Positions 37,088 to 46,627 of a stretch of DNA of 64,000 nucleotides are shown piece by piece. The notes beneath the pieces were generated by a model, which saw nothing but the letters and a program-made list of their open reading frames with translations, ran no database searches and was not told where the DNA came from. The stretch comes from Porphyromonas gingivicanis JCM 15907 (lineage in GTDB: Bacteria > Bacteroidota > Bacteroidia > Bacteroidales > Porphyromonadaceae). Every line of letters begins with the position of its first letter. Positions within the stretch are counted from its first letter, which is position 1. The stretch lies in NCBI RefSeq assembly GCF_000614585.1, contig NZ_BAKX01000006.1:52770-116769 (forward strand), written 5' to 3'. Both the position numbers and the translations under genes were made by a program.

Positions 37088-39307
37088 TTATAATTGGGGA
37101 ACTATTATCTTTTGTGCAATACACTCTCCTCTACTACTAATAGCTCTCACCACATAGCAAGCTCCTTCTGTGAGAGTATCTGGATTGCAGACAGAACCAT
37201 CCAAAGCATATACAGCAACGATACGAACTCCATCGGGAGATATCAGTTTACCTTTCTCTACCGTAAAGAAAGTATCTGTAACTTCAACCGAACCAATAGA
37301 AGAAGGTTTCCAAGAACCATCTCCAAAAGGCAAAGGAAAACCATCGTTCTTACCTTCAAAAATTTGCCATGGATAGAAGTCTCTTCCTAAATTAAGCCCC
37401 TTCAAAAGAGGCTCACCTTTCATCTCTTCCGTAGTCAAAGGCTCGCCAAGTGGATTTTCAGAAGGAGAATAGAGATCACTACTATAATAGCAATGCTCCA
37501 ACTTGAAAACTTGCGAAGCTTCCACAGCTCCTATAGTAATGGGATAAACCTTTTCTGCTCCCTCTACAATACCTGCATTGTAACAATAGGTTACTGTAAC
37601 TGCCGAGCGAATGCCAGGATATAATAGCCCAACTATCCCACATACGACAGCCTCATCACTTGATATTTTTCCTGTATTAGCACAGTCCTGAATAGTTAAT
37701 GGGGCATCTTCTACATATCCAACAATACCAGAAACTTGCCCTCTTTTTGCATAAACAGACCCCATATTAACGCACTTAGAAATAGTTGTTCCTTGTGCTG
37801 CATTTACGGCAAGTATCCCTCCTGCTCCTATTGAGGCGACAACATCAATTGAGGCAGAAGTTGTACAATTCTCTATTGTAGAGGGAGCCTCAAAAGCACC
37901 ACAAGCAATTCCTCCAGCATAGGGTTGCTTAGTAGCAGTTACGACAACACTTTTCTCCACATGACAATCCGAAATATGTGAACCCATAATAGCCGCAGCG
38001 ATACCAGCTACAACAGCATCGGCTTGGATATTACTATCCGACAAAGTAAGATGTTCAATGCGTGCCTCTTTTAATATTCCAAACAAAGCAACCCCTATGT
38101 AGTTCTTTCCGCTAAAGTTAAGGGTCAACTTACTAATCTTATGCCCTCCACCATCATAATAACCACTAAAAACACGTTGGTCTGTTCCTTGAATTCCAAA
38201 GTTCGTTCCGATAGGTACAAGATTTTTGTAATCCGACATATCAATATCGGCTGTTTGTTTGAAATACTTTCCAGCAAAACTATTCCTATCTTGATCTACT
38301 GCAGTAGACAACTCCCAGAGATGTTCAGGAAGACTCATTAAGTAAGGAGACTCTTTACTACCATCTCCTCCGCCAAAAACATAAACTCCTTGTTGGCGTA
38401 TAGCTGTAACACTAAGCAATAATTCAGCAGAAAGTTGACCAGAGACAACTAACAAAGAGGATTGGAGTCTACCCAAGGAAGAGGGAGTACAAGTTATTTC
38501 CAACTCTAAAGTTCCAGAAGCCTCTTGAGGAGTAAAAGTGTTTGGCATTACAGAAAAAGTCTCTTTTCCAGCTTCCGCAATGCTAATGGTAATAGGTTGA
38601 TTCAAAAGATTCTTGTAGGCAAGCTCAACTTTCATTGTTTTACTTGCTCCCTTGTAAATTTCTCCAAAGGGTAGTTCCGAGTCACTGAAACTCAACATCG
38701 GCTGTTCAGGTTCTTCTGCTTCACAATCCGTAATAACGAGATTATCTATATTGAATGCCGAAGAAAAACTTTTTCCTGTCTTTAAGTCAAAAGAAGAATA
38801 GTCTGCACGAATAATCCGTATAAGCCCCTCTTCGACATTAACACGTCTGGACAATTTAGCAACCTCCATTGTTGGAGTAAAAGAGTTTCCTACAGGACTC
38901 CAGGTAGCACCCCCATCTTTCGACACTTCCAAGACCCAAGCAATCTGAGATTTCTCATGAGCTTTATAAGCACGATAATCAAAAGATACAGTACCAATCC
39001 CTCCTGGTTTATTCTCTTTCAATTGTAAATAGGGGTACTCTTTCATAGAAGCCTTCTCCCCATAGATACGTGCCGAGCCTTTACCATCTACATAATCATT
39101 AGCATCTCCATTGCATCGTAGCGAATAGCTCACCCATTTTAAGTTGTTGAGAGTCAGCTCCAACCTCTTATGTCGGTCGCCGATAGCCTTCTTAGCATCC
39201 TCAAAATCATAGCTCCAATTCTGGTTCTCCTGAGCACACAATTGCAACGAACAGAAAAGAAGCAAGCACACAAATAAAAATAAACTAGTAACTTTTTTCA
39301 TTTCCAT
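37088..39307 (-). CDS. Large secreted protein with GLUG repeats and T9SS-like C-terminus
   Basis: A 739-residue exported protein. The signal peptide ends near residue 25 (FCSLQLCAQ); Met1 or Met3 could start it. Residues 35-190 resemble an adhesive MAM/jelly-roll domain (FEDAKKAIGDRHKRL, SFDYRAYKAHEKSQIAWVLEV). An Ig-like part follows near 200-300. From about 310 to 620 it has repeated GLUG-type motifs (IEHLTLSDSNIQADAVVAGI, GIVGYVEDAPLTIQDCANTG, GIVGLLYPG), a beta-helical segment known from M26 proteases and adhesins. The C-terminus (VRIVAVYALDGSVCNPDTL, GACYVVRAISSRGECIAQKI) fits a T9SS sorting signal. It heads a two-gene unit and may be an adhesin; no protease motif is visible. Confidence 0.7.
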   Translation of the reverse strand: MEMKKVTSLFLFVCLLLFCSLQLCAQENQNWSYDFEDAKKAIGDRHKRLELTLNNLKWVSYSLRCNGDANDYVDGKGSARIYGEKASMKEYPYLQLKENKPGGIGTVSFDYRAYKAHEKSQIAWVLEVSKDGGATWSPVGNSFTPTMEVAKLSRRVNVEEGLIRIIRADYSSFDLKTGKSFSSAFNIDNLVITDCEAEEPEQPMLSFSDSELPFGEIYKGASKTMKVELAYKNLLNQPITISIAEAGKETFSVMPNTFTPQEASGTLELEITCTPSSLGRLQSSLLVVSGQLSAELLLSVTAIRQQGVYVFGGGDGSKESPYLMSLPEHLWELSTAVDQDRNSFAGKYFKQTADIDMSDYKNLVPIGTNFGIQGTDQRVFSGYYDGGGHKISKLTLNFSGKNYIGVALFGILKEARIEHLTLSDSNIQADAVVAGIAAAIMGSHISDCHVEKSVVVTATKQPYAGGIACGAFEAPSTIENCTTSASIDVVASIGAGGILAVNAAQGTTISKCVNMGSVYAKRGQVSGIVGYVEDAPLTIQDCANTGKISSDEAVVCGIVGLLYPGIRSAVTVTYCYNAGIVEGAEKVYPITIGAVEASQVFKLEHCYYSSDLYSPSENPLGEPLTTEEMKGEPLLKGLNLGRDFYPWQIFEGKNDGFPLPFGDGSWKPSSIGSVEVTDTFFTVEKGKLISPDGVRIVAVYALDGSVCNPDTLTEGACYVVRAISSRGECIAQKIIVPQL

Positions 39308-39690
39308 TGAAAATCTTTTAAGAGATAGTAATAAGAGGTTCTATAAATCACTTTATACCATACTTCGCTTTCAGAACCTCGTTAGACCAGCGTTAGTACA
39401 GCTCTACAAAGGCTCAAAATTAAAACAACTTCTCGAATTATAAAAGTATTTTACACACAATACGACAAAATAAATAAAAAACCATGCACAACAAGGCAAC
39501 AACTCTCTTTATATTTTTATATATCACAGTATGACAATACTCTTCCACTACGGAGTTTTATTTATTTTCCTTTTACGCTTGTCTATTTGTGGTTTTATAA
39601 CTAAATTGCGCATCGTTTTGAGAGAACAAGGAATAATATTACGCCTCGCTATCAAAGCAATATGTTAAACACTTAATAAATCCTTTCGTT
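39308..39690. other. Divergent intergenic region with 5'-UTR hairpin
   Basis: GAGGTTCT (39335-39342) and AGAACCTC (39373-39380) form an 8-bp inverted repeat in the leader of the leftward gene. On plus, TTTTG at about 39615, 19 nt, then TACGCCTC is a weak promoter candidate for the EF-G paralogue. Nothing else is recognised. Confidence 0.4.
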
Positions 39691-41850
39691 ATGAGACAAT
39701 ACAAAACAGAGGAGATCAGGAATATCTCGTTACTGGGAAGTTCTGGAGCTGGGAAAACCACTCTCGCCGAGTCTATGCTTTTCGAGAGTGGGCTTATAAA
39801 ACGACGCGGAGATATTGCTTCCGCCAACACCGTGTGTGATTATTTTCCGGTAGAGAAAGAGTATGGATATACTGTGTTTTCTACCGTTTTTAGTGTAGAG
39901 TGGGCAGATCGCAAATTAAACTTCATAGATTGCCCTGGAAGTGATGACTTTACAGGTGCTGCCGTAGCAGCTCTACACGTTACCGACTGCTGTCTTATGG
40001 TAGTAAATGCTCAATATGGCGTAGAGGTAGGGCTTATCAATCAGTTCAGACATATTGAACGCATGAAGAAGCCTGCCCTCTTCATCATCAATCAATTGGA
40101 TCATGAAAAAGCGGACTTCCATGCCTCCATAGCACAACTTAAAGAGCGATATGGTAGCAAGGTGGTCGTAACACAATATCCCGTAGCTTGCGGAGCGGGC
40201 TTTAACCAAGTGGTAGATTTACTTCGCATGAAAATGTACGAGTGGGGACCCGAGGGAGGGAAACCTCAAGTACTGGAAATACCAGCCTCTGAAACAGCTA
40301 CAGCCGAAGAAATGCGCCAACAACTCATCGAATCTGCTGCTGAGCATGAGGAAACATTGATGGACCGCTTCTTCGAAAAAGGATCTCTATCTGAAGAGGA
40401 AATCATCGAAGGAATGCGCAAGGGCATTGTCCTAGGCGATATGTATCCCGTATTTTGTGTATCTGCCGCCAAAGATATGTGCGTACGTCGTACCATGGAA
40501 TTCTTAGGAGATGTGGCTCCGCGAGTAAGTGAAGTGCCCTACCCTATTACAGACAATGCTGAAGAAGTTACTCCAGAAGCTAAAGGACCATTAAGTTTAC
40601 ACTTCTTCAAAACAACCATAGAACCCCATATTGGAGAAGTTTCCTACTTCAAAGTAATGTCGGGTACAGCACGTGAGGGGATGGACGTTGTCAATGCTAA
40701 CCGTGGCTCTAAAGAGCGTTTAGGTCAGTTATTTATGGTAGCTGGTCAAACCCGTACCAAAGTAGATGCTTTAGAAGCAGGAGACATTGGAGCAACCGTA
40801 AAATTAAAAGATGTACGTAGAGGCAATGCTCTCAATGAGAAGGATTGCACTTGGACCTATCCAGAGATTGATTTCCCCGAACCCAAATATATAAGAGCCA
40901 TTAAGCCAGCAAACACTGCCGATGCTGAAAAGATGGTCGAAGCACTCCATCGCATGAGCGAAGAAGACCCTACTTGGGTAGTAGAGCAAAGCAAGGAGCT
41001 ACGACAAACATTAGTCAAGGGACAAGGAGAGTTCCACCTACGCACTCTCAAATGGCGTTTGGAACACAATGACAAAATCAATATCGAATTTACAGAGCCT
41101 CGTATCCCTTATAGAGAAACTATCACCAAAGCTGCAAGAGCCGATTATCGTCACAAAAAGCAATCGGGTGGTGCTGGACAGTTTGGAGAGGTACACCTCA
41201 TCATCCAACCCTACGTAGAAGGAGAACCCATACCAGAATCCTACAAATTTGGAGGACAAGAGTTCAAAATTACGGTTCGAGACAAGCAGGAAATCCCTCT
41301 CGAATGGGGCGGCAAATTACTCTACATCAACAGCATTGTAGGGGGTGCTATTGATGCTCGCTTTATGCCTGCTATTTTGAAAGGAATTATGGCACGTATG
41401 GAGCAAGGACCTCTAACGGGTTCTTACGCTCGAGACGTCTGCGTTATTGTCTACGATGGCAAGATGCACCCTGTAGACAGTAATGAAATATCTTTCATGC
41501 TGGCTGGGCGTAATGCTTTCAGCACTGCCTTCAAAGAAGCCGCTCCGAAGATTTTAGAGCCAGTGTACGATGTAGAAGTAGCTGTTCCTGCGGATTATAT
41601 CGGCGATGTTATGAGCGATTTGCAAGGTAGAAGAGGGGTTATCATGGGGATGAATAGCAAGAAAGGATACGAGCAACTTCTTGCCAAAGTACCATTGAAA
41701 GAGCTGATGAGCTACTCTACGGTACTAAGTTCTATTACTGGAGGTAGAGCCTCTTTCTCTATGCGTTTCTCCTCATACGAATTAGTTCCTATGGAAGTAC
41801 AAGAAAAGCTTCTTAAAGCCTACTCTGAGCAAGAAGAAGCTGATGAATAA
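39691..41850 (+). CDS. EF-G paralogue, GTPase-degenerate (EF-G2 type)
   Basis: A 719-residue translation-factor homologue with all five EF-G domains. The P-loop [10 protein letters not shown] is intact. Switch II, normally DTPGHVDF, is DCPGSDDF, so the catalytic histidine is a serine. Switch I, normally with ERGITI, reads EYGYTV. The base-specificity motif NKxD is NQLD. Domain IV tip and domain V (ADYRHKKQSGGAGQFGEVHL, GRRGVIMGM) are EF-G-like. This combination matches the stand-alone EF-G2 of Bacteroides, reported to support translation without GTP hydrolysis and to matter when nutrients run short. It is not the str-operon EF-G, which lies with rpsL/rpsG elsewhere. It has its own terminator. 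Whether it works on ribosomes is inferred from the family. Confidence 0.85.
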   Translation: MRQYKTEEIRNISLLGSSGAGKTTLAESMLFESGLIKRRGDIASANTVCDYFPVEKEYGYTVFSTVFSVEWADRKLNFIDCPGSDDFTGAAVAALHVTDCCLMVVNAQYGVEVGLINQFRHIERMKKPALFIINQLDHEKADFHASIAQLKERYGSKVVVTQYPVACGAGFNQVVDLLRMKMYEWGPEGGKPQVLEIPASETATAEEMRQQLIESAAEHEETLMDRFFEKGSLSEEEIIEGMRKGIVLGDMYPVFCVSAAKDMCVRRTMEFLGDVAPRVSEVPYPITDNAEEVTPEAKGPLSLHFFKTTIEPHIGEVSYFKVMSGTAREGMDVVNANRGSKERLGQLFMVAGQTRTKVDALEAGDIGATVKLKDVRRGNALNEKDCTWTYPEIDFPEPKYIRAIKPANTADAEKMVEALHRMSEEDPTWVVEQSKELRQTLVKGQGEFHLRTLKWRLEHNDKINIEFTEPRIPYRETITKAARADYRHKKQSGGAGQFGEVHLIIQPYVEGEPIPESYKFGGQEFKITVRDKQEIPLEWGGKLLYINSIVGGAIDARFMPAILKGIMARMEQGPLTGSYARDVCVIVYDGKMHPVDSNEISFMLAGRNAFSTAFKEAAPKILEPVYDVEVAVPADYIGDVMSDLQGRRGVIMGMNSKKGYEQLLAKVPLKELMSYSTVLSSITGGRASFSMRFSSYELVPMEVQEKLLKAYSEQEEADE

Positions 41851-41888
41851 CTCTCTTTGAATTGACTTTGACCCTATTAATAAGGAAG

Positions 41889-41921
41889 CACCCTCTTCGA
41901 CTATTCGAGGAGGGTGTTTTT
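41889..41921 (+). terminator. Terminator of the EF-G paralogue
   Basis: CACCCTCTTCGA (41889-41900) pairs with TCGAGGAGGGTG (41905-41916), followed by TTTTTC. Confidence 0.88.
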
Positions 41922-42695
41922 CGCAAATAGCTATAACGTTCATCTCCTCCATCCAAACACTCCGGGCATTTTTAATTCACCCTTTGGAAAGTATGTACAA
42001 AAAAAAGTACATCTCTCAAATCTTTCATTTAGCAACAAGCTCGAAGAGATTATACTCTACCTTTCAACCCTTTATACCTTTTCAAAGAAAGGTATAAGGG
42101 TTAGGAGCATTTACAAAGACCCTTTCTTTTGTTTACACAGAGGGTTAAGCAAAGACAGCCTCCTCTTTTCAAAGACTATTAAATACTATCCAGAATACCA
42201 TAATTGTAATAACTGGAGATCAGTTTGCTTCATACACAGGAAGAATAGCCCTATTAGAAAGATTTGAGTTTGGAGAAGGAAGGAGAAAAGCTACACAACA
42301 TAAATTAAACCTCAACAATAGTATAGTGAACACGGTAATATGAAACAGTTTTGTTAATCTCTCCTCAAAAATCAGATTTATATTAAACATTCTTGTCTTC
42401 TTTAGTTCATCTCTCTGTTGCATAGGGCTATTCCAGTTAGAACTAATTATTGTCAGTAAAAGATGTTATTAGCATTCGATAAACTACAACAGGATAAGAA
42501 ATAAACAGAAGCGACAGATAGAAGGAAAGCGTGTTTCCATGTAATAATTGTAAAAAAGGTCTTTTTTCCCCGTTCTCATACATCTATAATAGTAGAAATA
42601 GCTTATCTTCGTGAACTGTATCCCTCTCTATGTCCTATTAAATCAAAAAGAGGTCACAAAAAAACAAACGAAACGACTTAAACATTTAGACTTGC
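41922..42695. other. Long intergenic gap with strong hairpin
   Basis: About 770 nt without a convincing gene. A frame at 41914-42267 starts inside the terminator and has no family features. The main structure is a hairpin at 42066-42102. A TATCTTCG at 42604 may be a weak -7 element for the AraC-type gene. Confidence 0.5.
42066..42102. repeat. 15-bp stem hairpin in intergenic DNA
   Basis: AACCCTTTATACCTTT and AAAGGTATAAGGGTT pair (one bulged T), with loop TCAAAG. There is no T-run after it. It may be a relic of the dispersed palindromic element, since AAGGGTTAG and TTTACA blocks follow it. Confidence 0.6.
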
Positions 42696-43640
42696 ATGAA
42701 AGAAAAGAACCCAACGCCCACGACAGTACATTTGGACGTAGAGGAAGATTTGCTCTTCGCAGATCATCCTATGGCTCATACCGATCATATAATGCGAGCC
42801 ATCCAAGGCAAGCCCGTCTTGATACACTTATCCAAGGGACAAGAGCGAAAGATTGCTACAGAAGATTGCTATGCATTTCTTATACCGATTGAGGGAGAAA
42901 TACTTTTAGAAGAACCTCCTTATGAAGAGCATGCTCCCTCTAAGCAAGAGATTTTTCTTCTGAATTATTACACAGAAATGACTGTAAAACCCGTGGATGA
43001 AGAAGTTCGCTTTCTTCTTATCACATTCCACCCCAGCATCCAACTGTGTGTAGGCATCTGTCCGAAAATTAAAGGCAGTTGCTCCTCAGGGAAAAAAGAA
43101 GATAATGAGAGCGCTCTACCGATGCGTTCAGAGATAAAACGTCTATCCATCAAACCAGCTGTACGTAGTTGGACGGAGTTAGTAGCCTACTACTTAATAG
43201 AAGGGCACTCCGGTCTACCCATATATGAATACAAACTCCGAGAATTATTTCACATCTTCCGTCGCTTCTACAACAATGAAGATTTGAGTGCATTCCTCGC
43301 TTCATTTCACTGCAAGCATCATGGTTTCAGAGCTTTTGTATATAATCACCATTTAGAATGTAGAAATGTAGAAGAATTGGCGGCCCTTTTAGAGATGTCT
43401 CTCTCTTCTTTCAAACGCGCTTTTAAGGCAGAATTCAACTGTGCTCCTCTTCAATGGATGCACAAACAAAAAGCTGCCTACATTTATCGAGATCTCCGAG
43501 AGCAACGCCATTCATTGAGCGAACTAGCAATAAAATACCATTTTTCATCGGTAAGCTATCTATGCGCCTTCTGCAAAAAAATGCTTAACGCAACCCCTAT
43601 GCAAATTAGCCACCAAACAGAAAAAGAAACGGAGGAATAA
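42696..43640 (+). CDS. AraC-family transcriptional regulator
   Basis: A 314-residue protein. The N-terminal part (about 1-130) is a weak cupin-like sensor (ATEDCYAFLIPIEGEILLEE). The C-terminal 100 residues have two helix-turn-helix units: NVEELAALLEMSLSSFKRAFKAEF, then HSLSELAIKYHFSSVSYLCAFCKKML, ending with TPMQISHQ where most family members have TPxQYR. A similar orphan group is common in Bacteroidales. Its targets are not evident: the only downstream genes are tRNAs, which have their own promoter. The start at 42696 gives a standard length. Confidence 0.85.
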   Translation: MKEKNPTPTTVHLDVEEDLLFADHPMAHTDHIMRAIQGKPVLIHLSKGQERKIATEDCYAFLIPIEGEILLEEPPYEEHAPSKQEIFLLNYYTEMTVKPVDEEVRFLLITFHPSIQLCVGICPKIKGSCSSGKKEDNESALPMRSEIKRLSIKPAVRSWTELVAYYLIEGHSGLPIYEYKLRELFHIFRRFYNNEDLSAFLASFHCKHHGFRAFVYNHHLECRNVEELAALLEMSLSSFKRAFKAEFNCAPLQWMHKQKAAYIYRDLREQRHSLSELAIKYHFSSVSYLCAFCKKMLNATPMQISHQTEKETEE

Positions 43641-43747
43641 AAAAAACAAAGAATACTTGCCAACTTTTTCACGAAGATTATTAACTATCTATCAAACAGT
43701 TAAATGAAGGAGTCTACTTTTCGAAGCAACATTTTATCGGAGAAGAC

Positions 43748-43777
43748 TTGCAGGTTTCAAAAAAAGTAGTACCTTTG
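43748..43777 (+). promoter_or_regulatory. Promoter of the tRNA cluster
   Basis: TTG (43748-43750), exactly 19 nt, TACCTTTG (43770-43777). About 80 nt separate it from the first tRNA. Confidence 0.82.
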
Positions 43778-43858
43778 CATCGCTTTCGAAAAGAAAGTGC
43801 TTCTTCAAACAAACCCCTTAGAGGAGGGATTTGGGAGTGCTTCAAGAGAGCTTATATT

Positions 43859-43932
43859 GGTGCGGTAGTTCAGTTGGTTAGAATACCTGCCTGTCACGCA
43901 GGGGGTCGCGGGTTCGAGTCCCGTCCGCACCG
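43859..43932 (+). tRNA. tRNA-Asp (GTC)
   Basis: 74 nt. Acceptor GGTGCGG pairs with CCGCACC (43925-43931), discriminator G. The anticodon arm CCTGC-CTGTCAC-GCAGG shows GTC. The T-loop GGTTCGAGTCC is canonical. CCA is not encoded. Confidence 0.95.
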
Positions 43933-44055
43933 CTCTTCTAAAATTAAATTGAGAGAGCATATAACAGGACAAAGCAGAGGCTCTGTCCTTTCTTATATCA
44001 TAGAGAAAGAAGGAAATCGACAGTAGTCATTCTCTATAAAGAAAATGACACAAAA

Positions 44056-44137
44056 GCCCAAGTGGCGGAATTGGTAGACGCGCTCGTTTCAGGTGCGAGT
44101 GTTTAACAACGTGCAGGTTCGATTCCTGTCTTGGGTA
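44056..44137 (+). tRNA. tRNA-Leu (CAG)
   Basis: 82 nt, class II with a long variable arm. Acceptor GCCCAAG pairs with CTTGGGT; the anticodon stem CTCGT/GCGAG frames loop TTCAGGT, anticodon CAG. T-arm GTTCGATTC. No CCA encoded. Confidence 0.93.
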
Positions 44138-44183
44138 CTTTAGATAAACTTAGTACTAAGTGATATACACACAGATATTATTT

Positions 44184-44267
44184 GCGCGAGTGGTGGAATT
44201 GGTAGACACGCTACTTTGAGGGGGTAGTGCCGGTATAGGTGTATGAGTTCAAATCTCATCTCGCGTA
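44184..44267 (+). tRNA. tRNA-Leu (GAG)
   Basis: 84 nt, class II. Acceptor GCGCGAG pairs with CTCGCGT; the anticodon stem CTACT/GGTAG frames TTGAGGG, anticodon GAG. T-loop GTTCAAATC. No CCA encoded. Confidence 0.92.
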
Positions 44268-44290
44268 CATACATAACTTCGTTTTGTTCT

Positions 44291-44319
44291 ACTCAGTCTA
44301 TTGCAGGGCTGAGTTTTTT
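44291..44319 (+). terminator. Terminator of the tRNA cluster
   Basis: ACTCAG (44291-44296) pairs with CTGAGT (44309-44314), followed by TTTTTTA. It lies 23 nt after the last tRNA. Confidence 0.75.
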
Positions 44320-44561
44320 ATTTTAGTGGATAGACCTCTTTTTTTTAACACAATCCTCATACTTCCAACAAGACTTCGCAAAAGGGCTAACTCGCCTTTT
44401 TCCGATACCCTATTATAGTTAGAGAGAGCTTTTCTATTGGAGCATAGCAGTTTTTTATTATCTTAGTGGTCAGTTTAGGAAAGCTTTAGCTTTAATCATA
44501 AAATTCCTATACATATACAGAACATTAAGACCAAGCGAAACAAAACGCAGAAACTATAATT

Positions 44562-45560
44562 ATGAACCCAATAAATGCAACAATAACCGCTGTAGGAGCT
44601 TATTTGCCTGAAGACAAGCTAACCAACTCAGATTTAGAAAAGATTGTAGAGACCTCCGACGAGTGGATTATGACTCGTGTTGGTATCAAAGAGCGTCGCA
44701 TCCTCAAAGATCATAGCTTAGGGGCATCCTATTTAGCTATACAAGCGGTAAAAGGTATGTTTGAGCGGTATAACATAGACCCCCTAACTGTAGAAGCTGT
44801 TATACTTGCCACTAATACGGCAGACTATCACTTCCCCTCTACTTCCTCTATCGTTGCATTTGAAACGGGTTGTAGCAACGCTTTTACGTTCGACATAAAT
44901 TCTGCTTGTCCCAGTTGGCTCTACGCCTTAGAAACTGCTTCTAACTACATTCGCTCTGGTCGTTACAAGAAAATTGTAGTGGTAGCCACGGAAAAGATGT
45001 CTGCTGCGATTGACTATACAGACCGACAGACTTGTGTACTCTTCGGGGACGGTTCTGGTTGTGCTTTGGTCGAAGCCACAGAAGAACCTTATGGAGTTAT
45101 GGATGCCCTCTTCCGCACAGATGGAGTGGGTAGAGAGCACCTCATTATGAAGTCTGGAGGTTCCGCAAGCCCAGCATCACAAGAGACAGTTGAACGTAGG
45201 GAACACTTTGTTTATCAAGAGGGAACTCACGTTTTCAAATACGCCGTAACAGGCATGGCAGAAGCTTGTCGTACAGTAATGAAGCGCAATAACTTGGCAC
45301 AAGAAGACATTACATGGGTAGTACCCCATCAAGCTAATTTACGCATTATTGATATGGTAGGCCGTACTCTAAAAGTGCCTCAAGAAAAGGTAATGATAAA
45401 CATAGAGAAGTATGGGAATACAAGTTCTGCCACTATCCCCATTTGCCTGTGGGAGTGGGAGAAAAAGCTCCGAAAAGGAGACAACTTAATCCTTACCTCT
45501 TTTGGAGCTGGATATACGTGGGGAGCCGTATACCTAAAATGGGGCTATGATCCAAAATAA
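44562..45560 (+). CDS. fabH: 3-oxoacyl-ACP synthase III
   Basis: A 332-residue cytosolic enzyme that starts fatty-acid synthesis by joining an acyl-CoA primer to malonyl-ACP. The triad is present: Cys116 in [10 protein letters not shown] (ACSGF in E. coli), His in VPHQANLRI, and Asn in [11 protein letters not shown]. The substitution of Gly-Phe after the Cys by Pro-Ser-Trp may widen the primer pocket, which would fit branched-chain primers in this phylum (inference). In many Bacteroidetes it follows rpmF and a DUF177 gene; neither is here, where the tRNA cluster precedes it. Era follows after 18 nt. Confidence 0.93.
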   Translation: MNPINATITAVGAYLPEDKLTNSDLEKIVETSDEWIMTRVGIKERRILKDHSLGASYLAIQAVKGMFERYNIDPLTVEAVILATNTADYHFPSTSSIVAFETGCSNAFTFDINSACPSWLYALETASNYIRSGRYKKIVVVATEKMSAAIDYTDRQTCVLFGDGSGCALVEATEEPYGVMDALFRTDGVGREHLIMKSGGSASPASQETVERREHFVYQEGTHVFKYAVTGMAEACRTVMKRNNLAQEDITWVVPHQANLRIIDMVGRTLKVPQEKVMINIEKYGNTSSATIPICLWEWEKKLRKGDNLILTSFGAGYTWGAVYLKWGYDPK

Positions 45561-45578
45561 GATGTAGACGGACAACGA

Positions 45579-46499
45579 ATGATCGAAGAAAAAGATACTG
45601 AACAACAAACCGACCGTCCTTATCGCTCTGGTTTTGTAAATATTGTAGGAAATCCCAACGTGGGTAAGTCAACACTCCTCAACTACTTAGTTGGGGAGCG
45701 ACTTTCTATTATAACCTCTAAGGCACAAACAACACGCCACCGTATCTTGGGCATCGTTAACACTCCCGACTTACAAATTGTCTACTCAGACACCCCTGGA
45801 GTACTAAAACCTGGATATAAGCTACAAGAACGGATGCGAGCTTTCTCGGAGCAAGCCCTCACAGATGCAGATATTCTTATCTATGTTACAGATACTGTGG
45901 AACAGGCAACCAAAAACAGCGACTTTCTCTCCGCAGTAGCACAAATGGAGTGCCCCGTTTTGGTAGTTATCAACAAAATAGACTTAACCGACCAGAAGCG
46001 TTTAGAAGAATTGGTGGCAACTTGGCACGAACTTCTTCCCAAGGCAGAAATAATCCCCATATCAGCGACCAATCGTTTCAACTTAGCCCCTCTCAAACGT
46101 CGTATAGAGGAGTTACTACCCGTCTCTCCTCCCTATTTTGAAAAAGATGCCTTAACAGACAGACCTGCTCGTTTTTTTGTCTCGGAAATTATCCGTGAAA
46201 AAATTTTGCTCTACTACACCAAAGAGGTGCCCTATGCCGTAGAAGTAGTGGTAGAGGAATTTCGCGAAGAGCGCAACAAAATAGATATTCGGGCCATCAT
46301 TTTAGTAGAGCGTGAAAGTCAAAAAGGTATCATCATCGGACACAAGGGTATTGCCATCAAGAATTTAGGTATAGCTGCTCGACGTCCGCTAGAACAATTT
46401 TTCCGCAAACATATACGATTAGACCTAATCGTTCGTGTAGAAAAAGATTGGCGACACAATGAAAAAGATTTATCCAACTTTGGATATTCTTTGGACTAA
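45579..46499 (+). CDS. era: GTPase Era
   Basis: A 306-residue GTPase that binds the 3' end of 16S rRNA and aids 30S assembly. G1 is [12 protein letters not shown]2 region SKAQTTRHRI, G3 DTPG, G4 NKID, and the C-terminal KH domain is seen from IREKILLYYTKEVPYAVEV to IGHKGIAIKNLGIAARRPLE. All motifs are intact. The order fabH-era-der is common in Bacteroidales. Confidence 0.96.
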   Translation: MIEEKDTEQQTDRPYRSGFVNIVGNPNVGKSTLLNYLVGERLSIITSKAQTTRHRILGIVNTPDLQIVYSDTPGVLKPGYKLQERMRAFSEQALTDADILIYVTDTVEQATKNSDFLSAVAQMECPVLVVINKIDLTDQKRLEELVATWHELLPKAEIIPISATNRFNLAPLKRRIEELLPVSPPYFEKDALTDRPARFFVSEIIREKILLYYTKEVPYAVEVVVEEFREERNKIDIRAIILVERESQKGIIIGHKGIAIKNLGIAARRPLEQFFRKHIRLDLIVRVEKDWRHNEKDLSNFGYSLD

Positions 46500-46627
46500 T
46501 ACCTATACTCACTGAATAACAACCTACCCTCCATTGAGGGGTAAATATCTTTTTGGATATTGGATATATAAAAAGAGTGGAGCATTCCCTCTCTAAGAAC
46601 AAATTGGATTAGAGACTAAAAACATAT

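Noticed and set aside
41914..42267. Open frame of 117 codons after the EF-G paralogue
   Set aside because: It starts inside the terminator, shows no domain, signal peptide or coding-like composition, and crosses the hairpin at 42066-42102.
43748..44026. A 92-codon frame overlapping tRNA-Asp
   Set aside because: It runs through a canonical tRNA and its promoter; no protein features.
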